Of a stretch of DNA of 27,887 nt, positions 1 to 9,055 are shown piece after piece (positions within the stretch are counted from its first letter, which is position 1; each line of letters opens with the position of its first letter). Made by a program: the position numbers and the translations under genes. Where the stretch lies: assembly GCA_003427395.1 (NCBI GenBank), contig BFEA01000085.1, forward strand, positions 536,770 through 564,656. Direction: 5' to 3'. The notes below the pieces were generated by a model. That model was not told where the DNA came from, did no database searches, and was given only the letters and a program-made list of their open reading frames with translations. The stretch is from Chara braunii (taxonomy: Eukaryota > Streptophyta > Charophyceae > Charales > Characeae).

Positions 1-46
<46 letters not shown>
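1..46. repeat. (CA)23 microsatellite
   Basis: Uninterrupted CA dinucleotide repeat that starts at the window edge, so its full length is unknown. Confidence 0.98.
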
Positions 47-47
<1 letters not shown>

Positions 48-422
48 GCCGAAAAAAGGCATGGCGCTCAGTGCGCACCCTTGCACAGTAGCGCGTCTCC
101 GTGCGCTGTGCGCACGGCGCACCTCGTGACATGCGCGCGCAGTGTCACCGCGCGCATTCCACAGGGCGCACCGCACCAGTGCGCCGCAAGAATAATGCAA
201 ACATATGTGCATGCCCTGCACCCATTCAACCTAATTCTCCCCTACGTTTCTCCCGTTAACTTGTTTTTACCTTGCTCGCACGTTTTTTACCGCACAACGC
301 TAATTTAGATGGATTATGGCAAAATAAGAAAAAAGGAGCCAAACCAAGTAGCCACTGTCCCAACTAGTTACCATTGTCGTGACTACCCTTGACCCTGTGC
401 AGCCGGATTCGAGCTCAGGACC
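47..422. other. No gene recognised; GCGC-rich then AT-richer spacer
   Basis: Positions 62-185 are rich in GCGC and CGCGC motifs; 230-360 is AT-richer. The open frame at 81-308 has no recognisable domain and a composition driven by the GCGC motifs, so I do not call it. If the LTR proposed at 423-889 is real, this segment would be the start of that element's internal region on the minus strand; no gag similarity was visible. Confidence 0.5.
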
Positions 423-889
423 TGTTTTGTAACACTTACAAGTTTGCTGTTCATCCACATTCACGTGCTGTGTACTTGTATTTGAACAGTACGTGCCTCT
501 CGACTCAACTCAACTATATGACTTGGATGGGCCGTTGAACTTCAGGAAAAAAACACCCAACAGCTGTATTCTGGAATCTACAAACTGAGAAAGGACAAAG
601 GATGCAAAACAGAAGAAAAGAGACGAAAACGCAGGACGACCAAAAAACGAAAACGCAGGACGACCAAAAAACGAAAACGCAGGACGACCAAAAAACGAAA
701 ACGGCCAAGAAGAACCAGAAGGACGAACCAGAAAACACTTGCTCCACAGAGGTTCCCTGTCCCATCGGTCCACACGGGTGTTGCCGGCCATTACCCGAGC
801 CCCCCCTTACATTTTAATAATATAGAGAAGATAGGATAAGCTAAAACACAGAACAAGCAAATCCTGAAACCCCTACAGGAGCCCGAACA
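423..889 (-). mobile_element. Candidate copia-like LTR, minus strand
   Basis: Read on the minus strand, a purine-rich tract (AACAGGGGAGGA, 890-901) is followed at 889 by TGTTCGGGCTCC. A TATA-like CTATATTATTAAAA lies about 70 bases in, and the segment ends ...TTACAAAACA at 423. The TGTT...AACA ends fit LTR rules. Just past 423 comes GGTCCTGAGCTC, which only loosely resembles an initiator-Met primer-binding site. No copia protein was recognised on either side, so the call rests on end structure alone. Confidence 0.35.
625..703 (+). repeat. 24-bp tandem repeat, about 3.3 units
   Basis: Units start at 625, 649 and 673, with a partial fourth at 697. The unit is GAAAACGCAGGACGACC followed by an A-run and C. 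The 24-bp period keeps a frame, so the open frame at 602-817 carries an eight-residue KTQDDQKT repeat. I regard that 71-residue frame as a by-product of the repeat, which lies inside the candidate LTR at 423-889. Confidence 0.93.
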
Positions 890-1158
890 TCCTCCCCTGT
901 TAAAAAATCCATACGAGAGACTTTCACACTTAGTGCCGGAAAAGAATGGTGTCATTCCCTGTCCCATTGGTCCACATGGGTGTTGCGAGCCGTTACGCGA
1001 GCCCCCCCTTACACTTTAATAATATAGAGAAGATAGGATAAACTAAAACACAGAACAAGCAAATCCGGAAACCCCTACAGGAGCCTGAACATCCTCTCCT
1101 GTTAAAAGTTCCATACGAGAGACTTTCACACTTAGTGCCGGAAAAGAATCGTGTCATT
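753..1158. repeat. About 202-bp tandem duplication
   Basis: Segment 753-954 is repeated at 955-1158 with scattered substitutions and small indels. Both units contain CCCATCGGTCCACA-type sequence, a run of C residues before TTACA, ATAATATAGAGAAGATAGG, and the purine-tract/TG junction described for the candidate LTR (minus-strand TG at 889 and at 1091). The duplication therefore spans the end of an element's internal region and the first ~136 bases of its LTR. Confidence 0.93.
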
Positions 1159-2254
1159 CGCTGGCATTTGCCGCACCAACCTCCCAACCACCATCACCTT
1201 GTGAGTTTTTGCGGCTTTTGCCTTTACAAATGCTCTTGCGTTTTGTTCTGTTTCTTTGACATACTAGGAGGGTAACTGACGGATTTTGGCAGACAGAGTG
1301 AGTTCTCGCGGAATTCTTATGTGAGGACAGGGTATGCACTGAGTTCTGATGTACAGACAGACAGTGTACTACTAACAGACTCTGGACAGACAGACAAAGG
1401 TATAAACCAGGCCAATCAATAGTCATCGACAGCTGGTGTATGGATTTTGTTGGAGTCAAACCAGCGACGTCACCTGCAGGCCGGTTTGGAGATTCCCTTA
1501 CGAGGGGCCACCGGGTGTGACGGTTTTGGAAATACCCTGATTTACCAAACGTGAGTGGCTTGTGTTTGGATATAGGCCTGATACGCGCGGACCGAGAGTT
1601 ATTAGGCCGAAGTAACCTGCTGACCTACCTGGGAGGAGAAACAACTTGATTGATAGGCAGTCGTCCCTTTTGGGGTCCAACGACAAGGATTCCCCAACAT
1701 GGGATGTACAGAGACATGGAATCTACGCTGGGTTAGTGGAAATGGTGAAGTACACGGGCGAACACAGACGAGAAAACCCCCGAGGAGTACCACTTGGCAG
1801 CAGTCAAACCTCGGGTTTGAGGAGCCATCACCCACAAGCTGCACTTTCAATCTCATGTCAGCAACTATTGACTGTCGTATGCGCATGGACAATGCATCCA
1901 CTTTCGCAGCGAGCTTGTACTTCTGTTTTGCTTTGCGTGAGTGATGATGCATGGACTTCCGCAACAATCACTCAACATGTTCCATCATTTGTTTACATAC
2001 GTAGTAAGGGAAAAATTGTTCCGAAAAATTGAATAAACTTATAAACAATAATTCTGCCATTTTATTAACACCAGATGCATACAATGTGATGCGAACCAGC
2101 GCACCTTGTATGGGACGCTGGACCCGTTTTCCAGCAGGTGTTGCTCCCCACCAATAGGACCGGAGCCACGGGCACCCCAGGGGACCACCCTCGGCGAGGT
2201 GATGTCTCCGGGAACAAAAAAAAAAAAGCAGGTCACGCATATGTGGCATACGGC
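1159..2254. other. About 1.1 kb with no recognisable gene
   Basis: Several short open frames exist on both strands; the longest are 1646-2032 (+, 128 residues) and 1602-1967 (-, 121 residues). They overlap each other and show no motif I recognise. An AATAAA polyadenylation-type hexamer sits at 2032-2037 in an AT-rich patch, and a short A-run at 2217-2227 lies just before the LTR that follows. I see no RNA gene or repeat family here. Confidence 0.5.
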
Positions 2255-3205
2255 GCAGCCACACGGGCCTGCAGGGCCCGACCAGCGTTAACAAGGGCCC
2301 TGAGTCTTTTCAGCCTGAAACGGAGGGCCATTTTCAGCACAGGCCATTTTTGGCCTGTTTTCAAGACAACCCTTGGTTGAACTTCAACGCCAGGGTCTGG
2401 CACGTTTTGGCATTGGCAAGAGCAGGCTCCTGGACGGGCCAGCACTATATAAGACTGGCCCGCCCTACAGGCTGCAGACAGTCACGAGGTAGTTCCTAGG
2501 AACTTCCCAGGCACTTCACGTGCAGGAGGCAGGAGGCAGTCTTCAGTATTCGGCAGCAGCACTCTGGAGGAGCGCTGCAGTAGTAGTAGTAGCGTTAGCA
2601 GTAGTCTTCAGCGCTGGGCGCTATTAGGAGCTAGAGGAGTAGTGGAGAGGGAGAGACGGTTGGCGGAGGCCAGGGAGACTTACCTGTGGCGCCATAGCTC
2701 CAGCTTCGTCTTCGAGGTCCCTGCAACAAGGCGCCACCTTCACAGGTTAGTACTGGACTGAGAGAGAAAGAGTTCTTCTTCTTCCTCTTCTAAGTCCACC
2801 ATCTCCTCCTCCCCCGCTCGCTACCTAACTTCTCAGTACCTGCAGACTACGAGAGAGAGAGAGATTGGTGACTTTGGGACTTGACGACACTGGATCCAGA
2901 CTCGACATTGGGATTCAGACATTTGACGAGGGATTATTTGGGGCCTGTGCCAAAGACTTGGTGTTGACGACATTTCCATCTTCCCCTCTTCTTCATCTAA
3001 CCCCCCTCTTCTTCGTCTGTGTATGGTTGGGGACTGGCGCATTCCTCCTGTGTGAGCGCCAGGCCCCTTCACACCATGGAATGATGATGATGTATGTTTG
3101 GGCTACATTGCGACATTGATTGTTCGGATCATTGGTATTTAAGCCTTCCGCTGTGTTATCTTGTACTTTGTGAGAGAGGTCGGTTCTTGTTCTGGTCTGC
3201 ACCTT
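2255..3205 (+). mobile_element. Diverged solo or truncated gypsy LTR (LTR A)
   Basis: Collinear with the LTRs at 18272-19547 and 25921-27243. It has the GGGCC hairpin near the start (2264-2280), the CAGCCTGAAA blocks, the run 'TGGCACGTTTTGGCATTGGC', a TATA box, CAGCGCTGGGCGC, the acttacctg block, a short GA run, the GACGAGGGATTATTTGGG block and the TTGTACTTTGTGAGAGAGG block. Neither the canonical TGTTACATG start nor the CATGTAACA end is preserved, so both boundaries are approximate. Divergence is much higher than between the other plus-strand LTRs, so this is an older or different subfamily copy. Confidence 0.75.
2446..2453 (+). promoter_or_regulatory. TATA box of LTR A
   Basis: TATATAAG in the context GGCCAGCACTATATAAGAC, at the position aligned with the TATAAAG boxes of the related LTRs. 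Function is inferred from conserved position only. Confidence 0.6.
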
Positions 3206-3505
3206 TATGGTTTACGACACATATGACCGCAAAGAATTGCCCCATACATAAAGACCCAAGGATTACAGGGGAAGCAGGGAAAGAAAAAAAAAAAGAAGAA
3301 AAAAAAAAAGATGACATATAGGGAACCTCCCAGAAGAGTCTAATCAGCCGGCTGGACCAGCTCAGAGGAATGAGGCCATTGATGTTAGCTGCGCCGACCT
3401 TGACTTTCAGTAGCAGTTGCGGGTTCAGGTTGACGTTCAGGTTTCAGGGCAAGTTTTCAGTTGTGGATTTGATTTTCAGTTCGCTTCACTTTCCATCGAG
3501 TTATG
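3206..3505. other. No gene; A-rich tracts and TTCAGG-rich spacer
   Basis: A-rich runs interrupted by G occur at 3281-3310. From 3400 to 3480 there are repeated TTCAG/TTCAGG motifs. No coding sequence or known element end is recognised. The segment leads directly into the poly(A) tract at 3506. Confidence 0.5.

Positions 3506-3541
<36 letters not shown>
3506..3541 (+). repeat. Poly(A) tract of 36 bases
   Basis: Pure A run preceded by CGAGTTATG. It could be the tail of a retroposed sequence lying upstream, but I found no target-site duplication around it and no recognisable LINE or SINE body. Confidence 0.95.
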
Positions 3542-3542
<1 letters not shown>

Positions 3543-3543
<1 letters not shown>

Positions 3544-3600
3544 TCAAGGAGTTGGGTTCCTGACACTCAAGTCAAGGAGTTAGGGGTTGTTCACACTCAG
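3543..3600. repeat. 28/30-bp imperfect tandem repeat, two units
   Basis: GTCAAGGAGTTGGGTTCCTG and its continuation ACACTCAA is followed by a second diverged copy beginning GTCAAGGAGTTAGGGG and ending CACACTCAG. It lies just downstream (minus strand) of the L13-like exon, i.e. in what would be its intron. Confidence 0.85.
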
Positions 3601-3615
3601 GTTAAGCAGCCATAC

Positions 3616-3786
3616 CCTCCCTTTCGGGAGCATTCCACGAACAGCATGCTCAATTATCCGCTCAGGCAGCCTCTGTTGCAGAGCTTGAAATGTCTCCTCC
3701 TTCATTCCTCCTGGCCTTCCTGAGTGCCTCCGATAAATCTTCTGCAGATTCTTCCTACCCGTCACCTTCACCTTCTCTGCATTCAC
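3616..3786 (-). CDS. RPL13: Internal exon of bacterial/plastid-type ribosomal protein L13
   Basis: The minus strand encodes 57 residues from [10 protein letters not shown] to GMLPKGR, with no stop. The motifs [12 protein letters not shown] and [16 protein letters not shown] are hallmarks of the L13 (uL13) family of the large ribosomal subunit, and the wording is closest to the nuclear-encoded plastid form of green plants; a mitochondrial form is an alternative. The exon is bounded by an acceptor CAG (3787-3789, with a pyrimidine-rich TTTGTTATTTCTTG upstream) and a donor GTATGG (GT at 3614-3615), phase 0 at both ends. A full L13 is roughly 140-150 residues before any transit peptide, so N- and C-terminal exons are missing. 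I did not find them here; they may lie beyond large TE-filled introns, or this may be an orphan exon. Confidence 0.85.
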
Positions 3787-4020
3787 CTGATGCCCGGCAC
3801 GCACACAAGAAATAACAAAGGCAGCCAAAATCAGCAGTTAGCATCGCATAGTGCAAGGTGCCTGGCACATCAGGCCATCCATTCCCACAGCGTGAATGTG
3901 TGGTGAGGAGAAACATGGTCTCACAAATGAATGACCTTCAAGGACTTCTCGCTTAGGGACAGAATCCCTAAACCCCTGAAAGAAGGGGAGAAAGTTGGGC
4001 GACTGTGGCATTCTGAGTTC
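3787..4020. other. Flank of the L13-like exon; probable intron
   Basis: Upstream of the exon on the minus strand. It begins with a splice acceptor and pyrimidine tract (3787-3815). I see no second L13 exon or other gene in this stretch. Confidence 0.45.
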
Positions 4021-4380
4021 CACACGGGCCCTACCGGGCCCGACCAGGTAGGACTAGGGCTTGGTTAGGGGGTATTTAGGTCCAGATAGGCCCTGTATTG
4101 TTTCACCCAGATTAGGGCCCGTAGGTCCGTAGGCCCAGTTTTAGGCGCCAGATTTCAACTCGAGGCACATCGGAGGCTGGACCAGCACTATTTATAGCTC
4201 GTCCGCCTCAGCCTCAGTAGGCATTTGTTGAGATATTCTTCGGGTAGTAGTGTAGTCGAGGATAGGGTAGAGCGATAGACTTCCAGCGCTGGGCACTGTG
4301 TTAGGGTTTCAGCCACGAGCTAGATCTGCAGTCTACTGCAGCGGAGGTTAGGGTGAAATCACACTACGATTATTCAACTT
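4021..4380 (+). mobile_element. LTR-like promoter segment of a divergent family (LTR C)
   Basis: Shares the ordered landmarks of the window's LTRs: CACACGGGCC hairpin (4025-4042) followed by GACCAG, then CCAGCACTAT with a TATA-like box (4189-4197), then CCAGCGCTGGGCA (4282-4295) and a CTGCAGTCTACTGCAGC block. Sequence between the landmarks is unlike the other LTRs. Start and end are not resolvable; TTGGCGACAGG at 4410 could be a primer-binding site, but only a short match supports that. Confidence 0.5.
4189..4197 (+). promoter_or_regulatory. TATA-like box of LTR C
   Basis: TATTTATAG preceded by CCAGCAC, the same context that precedes the TATA boxes of the other LTRs here. Confidence 0.45.
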
Positions 4381-4826
4381 GTCATGTATGCAAACAGCGA
4401 AACAGCAAATTGGCGACAGGCGCCCACTCAGTACTCAAGATATCGTATCCACATAAGAGTTCTCTTCAAACTGGCTATGGCGACTGAGCGCCCACACAAC
4501 TCACTGTTCGCACTCTGGATCACCCTGGATGTCCCACACGCAACACTCAGTATCACACTTCACACACACACATGCTAGGCNANAGCNATGGCAGCGCTAG
4601 CTGCCACTACCTATCGCTGCACTCTACTCCTCTGCCCACTTCGTCTTCGGGCACTCTGCAGACCTCCTCGCACANGCTGCTAGGCAGCGCTTCCACATGG
4701 CATCCGCAGGAATGAATGAATGAATGGACGCAGCCTCTTGATTTATACTTCTGTGCTGCATTGGTCTGCCTTGTGTCCCTGGCCCATGGTGCACACAGTT
4801 CCCCCCGTGGTACTTGCTGGACCGGN
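4381..4826. other. Unassigned stretch with five ambiguous bases
   Basis: N bases occur at 4581, 4583, 4587, 4675 and 4826. A (CA)n run lies at 4560-4571 and GAAT repeats at 4711-4725. No gag similarity is visible although gag of copy 1 would be expected here. The isolated Ns suggest a weakly supported consensus rather than a scaffold gap. Confidence 0.6.
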
Positions 4827-5649
4827 TATGCTGCCCGACTCGTTCCTTCGCTGGGTTCTCAAGCTCAAGGACAAGATGTGTGTGCGGCTTCTTCTCCGTT
4901 CGGCAGCAGCAACAATGGTTCTTCAAGGGATTCGACGCACGAGTTCAACATAGAGGTCTTGGACCCGTTGACATCCGAGGATTTTGCATGGCTTCCTCTC
5001 CCTTCCACAGGCTGCTTGTCGGGACCGCAATGCACAGCACTATGCGCCCATCTCCACACATACTTAGTTTTCTATGCACCACCATCTTCGCCGACGGATG
5101 GCGAAGCTGCGGTGGGGGACATCCTTGCGTATGTTACCAAAGTGGCCCGCGAGTTTTGCATGCAGCGGTGCGATGATAACAACGCACCGCTCCTTTATGT
5201 CCGCATTCAAGTTGGGCAAGCGTCTTGCAACACTTTGCTGGATAGCGGCGCGAGGCAATTTCATCAGCCAGTCCTTTATCCCAAGGGCCGGCCGTGGCGC
5301 ACAAGTTCGAAGGAAGTCAAACCCAACGGTGATCAGGTTGACGGACGGTCGGACGCAACAACTCCTCGACCGCTACATTGAAGTTGTGCCGGTTTATTTC
5401 GCGCCTCATGCATGCGAACCAGTGACGTTTGACGTCTTGGACACGGACTTCGACATCATTTTGGGGATGCCTTGGCTTGCAAGTGCCGATCACACGGTTA
5501 ACTTCCATCAGCGGACACTTACCGTTCGCGACGCCTTCGGCGCCGAACTACCGTATACCATTCCTCTTCCACACTCCTCGATCCGGTGCCAAGTTGTAAC
5601 GGCCAAGTCTTTTCCGCCACTTGCGCTTACGAGCGGACCGACGAGATAG
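4827..5649 (+). pseudogene. gag-pol linker and aspartic protease, copy 1
   Basis: The frame of 4716-5381 encodes YAARLVPSLGSQ, a linker, and the retropepsin active-site triad DSG at 5241-5249 inside NTLLDSGAR. Directly after it one extra base shifts the reading, and the rest of the domain continues in the frame of 5074-5649 with NFISQSF, the hydrophobic FDIILGMPWL motif and VNFHQRTLTVRD. A second frameshift near 5610 (a run of four Ts where the minus-strand relative has five) moves the reading into the RT frame. The protease would mature Gag-Pol in the particle; here it is broken. Positions 4827-4915 match copy 2 only imperfectly. Confidence 0.88.
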
Positions 5650-7274
5650 GCCTATGTTTTCTACCAGTCGCCGCGACGACCGAATCCTCACCTACGGACT
5701 TGTCTTCGGACCCACAAGTCATGCGGCTGCTCGACGAGTTCACCGATATCTTCGAGTCTCCTACCGGTGTGGTGCCGGATCGGCCGATCTCCCACGAGAT
5801 CATTCTTGAGGCCGATGTCGTGCCACCGAAAGGATGCATCTATCGCATGAGCGAGGAAGAGCTCGCGGTTCTCCTCACTCAACTCGACGATCTTTTGGAC
5901 AAGGGCTGGATCTGCCCTAGTAGCTCACCATGCGGTGCGCCAATTCTCTTCGTACGGAAGAAGAACAAGGATCTGCGCTTGTGGATCGATTACCGCAACC
6001 TCAACGCACAAACCGTCAAGAATGCGGGACATCTTCCGCTGATTGACAACCTTCTCGACCGTTTGGGCGGCGCAAAATTCTTCTCGAAGCCAGACTTGAA
6101 GTCGGGCTACCATCAAATCTCGATACGCCCGCAAAATTGCTACAAATCCACGTTCAAGACATGGTACGGGCATTTTGAGTGGATCGTTATGTCTTTTGGC
6201 CTCACCAATGCCCCGATGACCTTTCAAGCGGCAATGACCAACAAGTTTCGTGCGATGTTGGACCGGTTCGTACTAGTCTACTTAGACGACATTCTCGTCT
6301 ATAGCCGGACATTGGAGGATCATCTTGAGCACCTTTGACAAGTGTTGGAGACGTTGCGCCGCGCCAAGTACAAAGCCAACCACGACAAGTGCAAATTTGT
6401 CCGGCAAGAGGTGGAATACTTGGGCCATTTTGTCATACCGGAGGGCATCAGTCCGTTGTCGGACAAGATTCAAGCCATCCAAGAGTGGCCGGAGCCGAAG
6501 ACCGTCACAAATGTTTGTTCCTTCCTTTGCTTAGCTGGCTACTATGAACGCTTCATCAAGGGATACTCGAAGATCGCGGCTCCTTTATCCAAATGCAAGG
6601 ACCGGCCATTCGACTTCGACGACATTGCACGGACTTCCTTTTTGGCTCTCAAAGCCGCATTGCTATCCGCGGAGGTGTTGCGCATCTACGATCCGCTTTT
6701 GCCGATATGTGTCACTACGGATGCGTCCGGCTATGGCATTGGTGCCGTCTTCGAGCAACATGACGGTGTGGACTGGCACCCGATTGACTTCTTTAGCAAG
6801 AAAGTGCCCGCCGTGTACTCGATTGACGACGCACAAAAGTAGGAATTATTGGCCTTCGTACACGCGCTCAAGCGCTGGCGGCATTTTCTTCTCGGTCGGC
6901 GGCAGTTCCGATGGGTAACGGATAACAATCCATTGGTCTTCTACAAGATCCAAGACACGGTCAATAGCACCTATGCCCGTTGTATGGCCTTCATCGACCA
7001 ATTTGACTTTTTCCCCGACCACATTCCGGGCAAGTCAAACCGTTTTGTGGATGCTCTTTCACGGCGTCCGGACCATTGTACTGCAGTCTACTCAACTTTT
7101 GATATTAATGACGACTTGCGGGACAACTTCATCCCTGGCTACAAAGTCGACCTCGAGTTTTGCAACAAGTACGCAAATTGCTCCTCTCCTAATCCGGCGC
7201 CACCGCACTATCGGATCCATGAGGGGTCCTTGCTCGTCCACTTAAGAGGGAAGGATCTTCTCTGTGTGCCATGA
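5586..7274 (+). pseudogene. Reverse transcriptase-RNase H, copy 1
   Basis: One frame covers RT from 5586 and continues to the end of pol. RT landmarks: ADVVPPKGCIYRMS, SPCGAPILFVRKKN, LWIDYRNLN, FSKPDLKSGYHQI, FGLTNAPMTFQ, and the catalytic YLDD at 6279-6290. A thumb/connection follows with YLGHFVIPEGI. RNase H shows VTTDASGYGIGAVF near 6710 and WVTDNNP near 6915, then DHIPGKSNRFVDALSRR before integrase. In-frame stops lie at 6336 (TGA, after EHL), 6840 (TAG, an extra codon relative to the minus-strand relative) and 7272 (TGA). Catalytic residues are otherwise present; the enzyme would copy element RNA to cDNA. Confidence 0.93.
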
Positions 7275-7283
7275 GATTTACAT

Positions 7284-8666
7284 TTGCGCACACGGCTTCT
7301 TGGCGAATTCCACGACGCTCCCGCTACCGGACACTTTGGCGTCAATCGTACGATTGGCCGACTCCGCAAGCGCTTTTGGTGGCCCGATCTTCTCCACGAC
7401 GTCACACGCTATTGCGAATCATGCGAGGTTTGCCGACGTTGCAAATCCCGCAATCATCATCTGTACGGCGAGTTGCGACCGTTACTAGTCCCCTTGCGGC
7501 CAAGGAAAGCGATTGCCATGGACATTACCGGCCCGTTCCCCAAGCACAAGACCGGAGTGGATGGGATTCTCACGGTGGTCAACCAACTCACCAAGTTCGC
7601 CATGTTTTTGCCTTGCCGCTATCATGCTAAGGCACCGGAGTTGGTCGAGGTTCTTTACACCGGTTGGATTCGAACCAAGGGTTACCCCAAGAAAATGGTT
7701 TGCGACCTCGACACTCGGTTCATGTTCGATTTTTGGTTAGCGCTCATCAAACAATGGGGCTCATCTCTCAAGCCAAGTTCGGTCTGCCAGCCCCAAACCG
7801 ATGGCCAAACGGAGACGGCGCATCAGACCACACAGGTTCTCCTTCACACTCTCATCCGTCCCGACCAAAAGGATTGGGTTGAGTGGCTGCCGGATGTCGA
7901 GTTGGCATACAACTCGTCCATCCACCCGGCTATCGGGATGTCGTCCTTCGATTTCGAGCACGGCTCGCTGGTCACTTCTCCGTTGGACACAATCATTCCA
8001 CGAACAGCCGAGAGCGAAGACCATCTTCTTTTCTTGCGACGGATGCAAGAGCAACTTGTCAAGGCACGCGACAAGATGGGCAAGACGCAGCAACGCATGA
8101 GCCAACAGGCCAATCGCCAGCGTCTTCCTTGCCCATTCCGCGTCGGCGATCTCGTTTGGGTTTCCGCCGCGGAATTCATCCCTGAACAAGATATCTCCCG
8201 CAAGCTCCTTCCGAAATGGATGGGGCGTTGACCGATTGTGGCACCCGTTGGGGATGCACCCGAAGGACCTTCCTTCACCATTCAGGTGTCCGCCCACTTG
8301 CCCATCTACCCGGTCTTTCATTGCTCCATGTTCGCTCTCTACACGCCAAAGGAACATGACGATTTTCCCGGACAACGATCGGAAGACCCACCCTCTATGG
8401 ACGGTTTTCAAGAGGTCGGCAACATCATCTCCCAGCGATGCTACGGCAATAGGCCAACCGAGTACTTGGTACACTTTGCGTACTGCAGTCACCTAGTTCA
8501 CCGTTGGTTAACTCGTGCGGAACTCCAAGCAACAGCTCCGGATGTTCTCGCACGCTACAAACGCAAGATGCAAGGCAAGCGGGTATCTTCGGCTCCTCGT
8601 CGCACCCACATCCACGTTCCACCTTCAGCTCGTCAGCTTCGACCTCACCCAGGCTTGACTTCATAA
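7284..8666 (+). pseudogene. Integrase with C-terminal chromodomain, copy 1
   Basis: The zinc-binding region has two His (EFHDAPATGHFG) and CESCEVC. The core keeps the D,D-35-E set: Asp at 7521 (AMDITGPF), Asp at 7704 (VCDLDTRF) and Glu at 7812 (DGQTETAH), with 35 residues between the last two. A GPY-type region (DLVWVS, KWMGR) is cut by TGA at 8229. After it, TEYLVHFAY, HRWLTRAEL and VLARYKRKM form a chromodomain-like tail, which in chromoviruses targets insertion to marked chromatin. Pol ends at TAA 8664-8666, overlapping the polypurine tract. Confidence 0.92.
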
Positions 8667-8673
8667 GGAGGGG
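8665..8673 (+). promoter_or_regulatory. Polypurine tract, copy 1
   Basis: AAGGAGGGG immediately before the LTR; the priming site for plus-strand DNA synthesis. The minus-strand relative has a longer AAGGAGGGGGGG directly followed by canonical TGTTACATG. Confidence 0.8.
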
Positions 8674-8702
8674 GATTACATGTTGCGTCTGCAACAGGCT
8701 GC

Positions 8703-8893
8703 ACGGGCCACTTTCAGGCCCGTGACGTTTTCAGGCCAAAAGCCTGAAAACGAGGGCCTATAGGCCCCCTGTCATTTCAGCCTGAAAGCCTGAAAACCAG
8801 GGCCTACACGCCCTGTGTCGTTTCAGCCTAAATCTGGGCCTTTCCGGCCCTGAGTCTTTTCAGCCTGAAACTGAGGGCCATTTTCAGGCCCTC
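8703..8893 (+). promoter_or_regulatory. U3 hairpin series, copy 1 LTR
   Basis: Same six inverted repeats as at 25950-26140. The strongest is an 11-bp perfect stem with a CAAAA loop at 8726-8752. Confidence 0.8.
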
Positions 8894-9048
8894 ATGAGTT
8901 CAGCCTGCTCCGAAACTCAGGCACCAGACCAGGGTTTTAGCTCGGGCCATTTTTCGCCTATTTTCAAGACAGCCTTCGTTCGAGCTTCAACCCCAGGGTC
9001 TGGCACATTTTGGCATTGGCAAGAGCAGCCTCCTGGACAGGCCAGCAC

Positions 9049-9055
9049 TATAAAG
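9049..9055 (+). promoter_or_regulatory. TATA box, copy 1 3' LTR
   Basis: TATAAAG preceded by GGCCAGCAC. Transcription would start roughly 25-30 bases downstream; inferred. Confidence 0.7.

Noticed and set aside
602-817. 71-residue frame with KTQDDQKT repeats as a small repeat protein
   Set aside because: The repeat period is a multiple of three by chance or slippage; no support for expression, and it lies within a candidate LTR.
1646-2032. 128-residue plus-strand open frame
   Set aside because: No motif recognised, overlapped by an equally long frame on the other strand, in unassigned repetitive-looking sequence.
4410-4430. Primer-binding site TTGGCGACAGGCGCC after LTR C
   Set aside because: Only about seven bases fit known plant gypsy sites, and the LTR end is undefined; mentioned as a possibility only.
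6336-8231. Programmed stop-codon readthrough or altered genetic code in pol
   Set aside because: Mixed TGA and TAG stops, two frameshifts upstream and sense codons in the minus-strand relative at equivalent sites point to ordinary decay.
7761-8492. 243-residue antisense open frame, repeated at 25008-25739
   Set aside because: It lies opposite the integrase gene, has no recognised domain, and exists because of codon bias on the sense strand.
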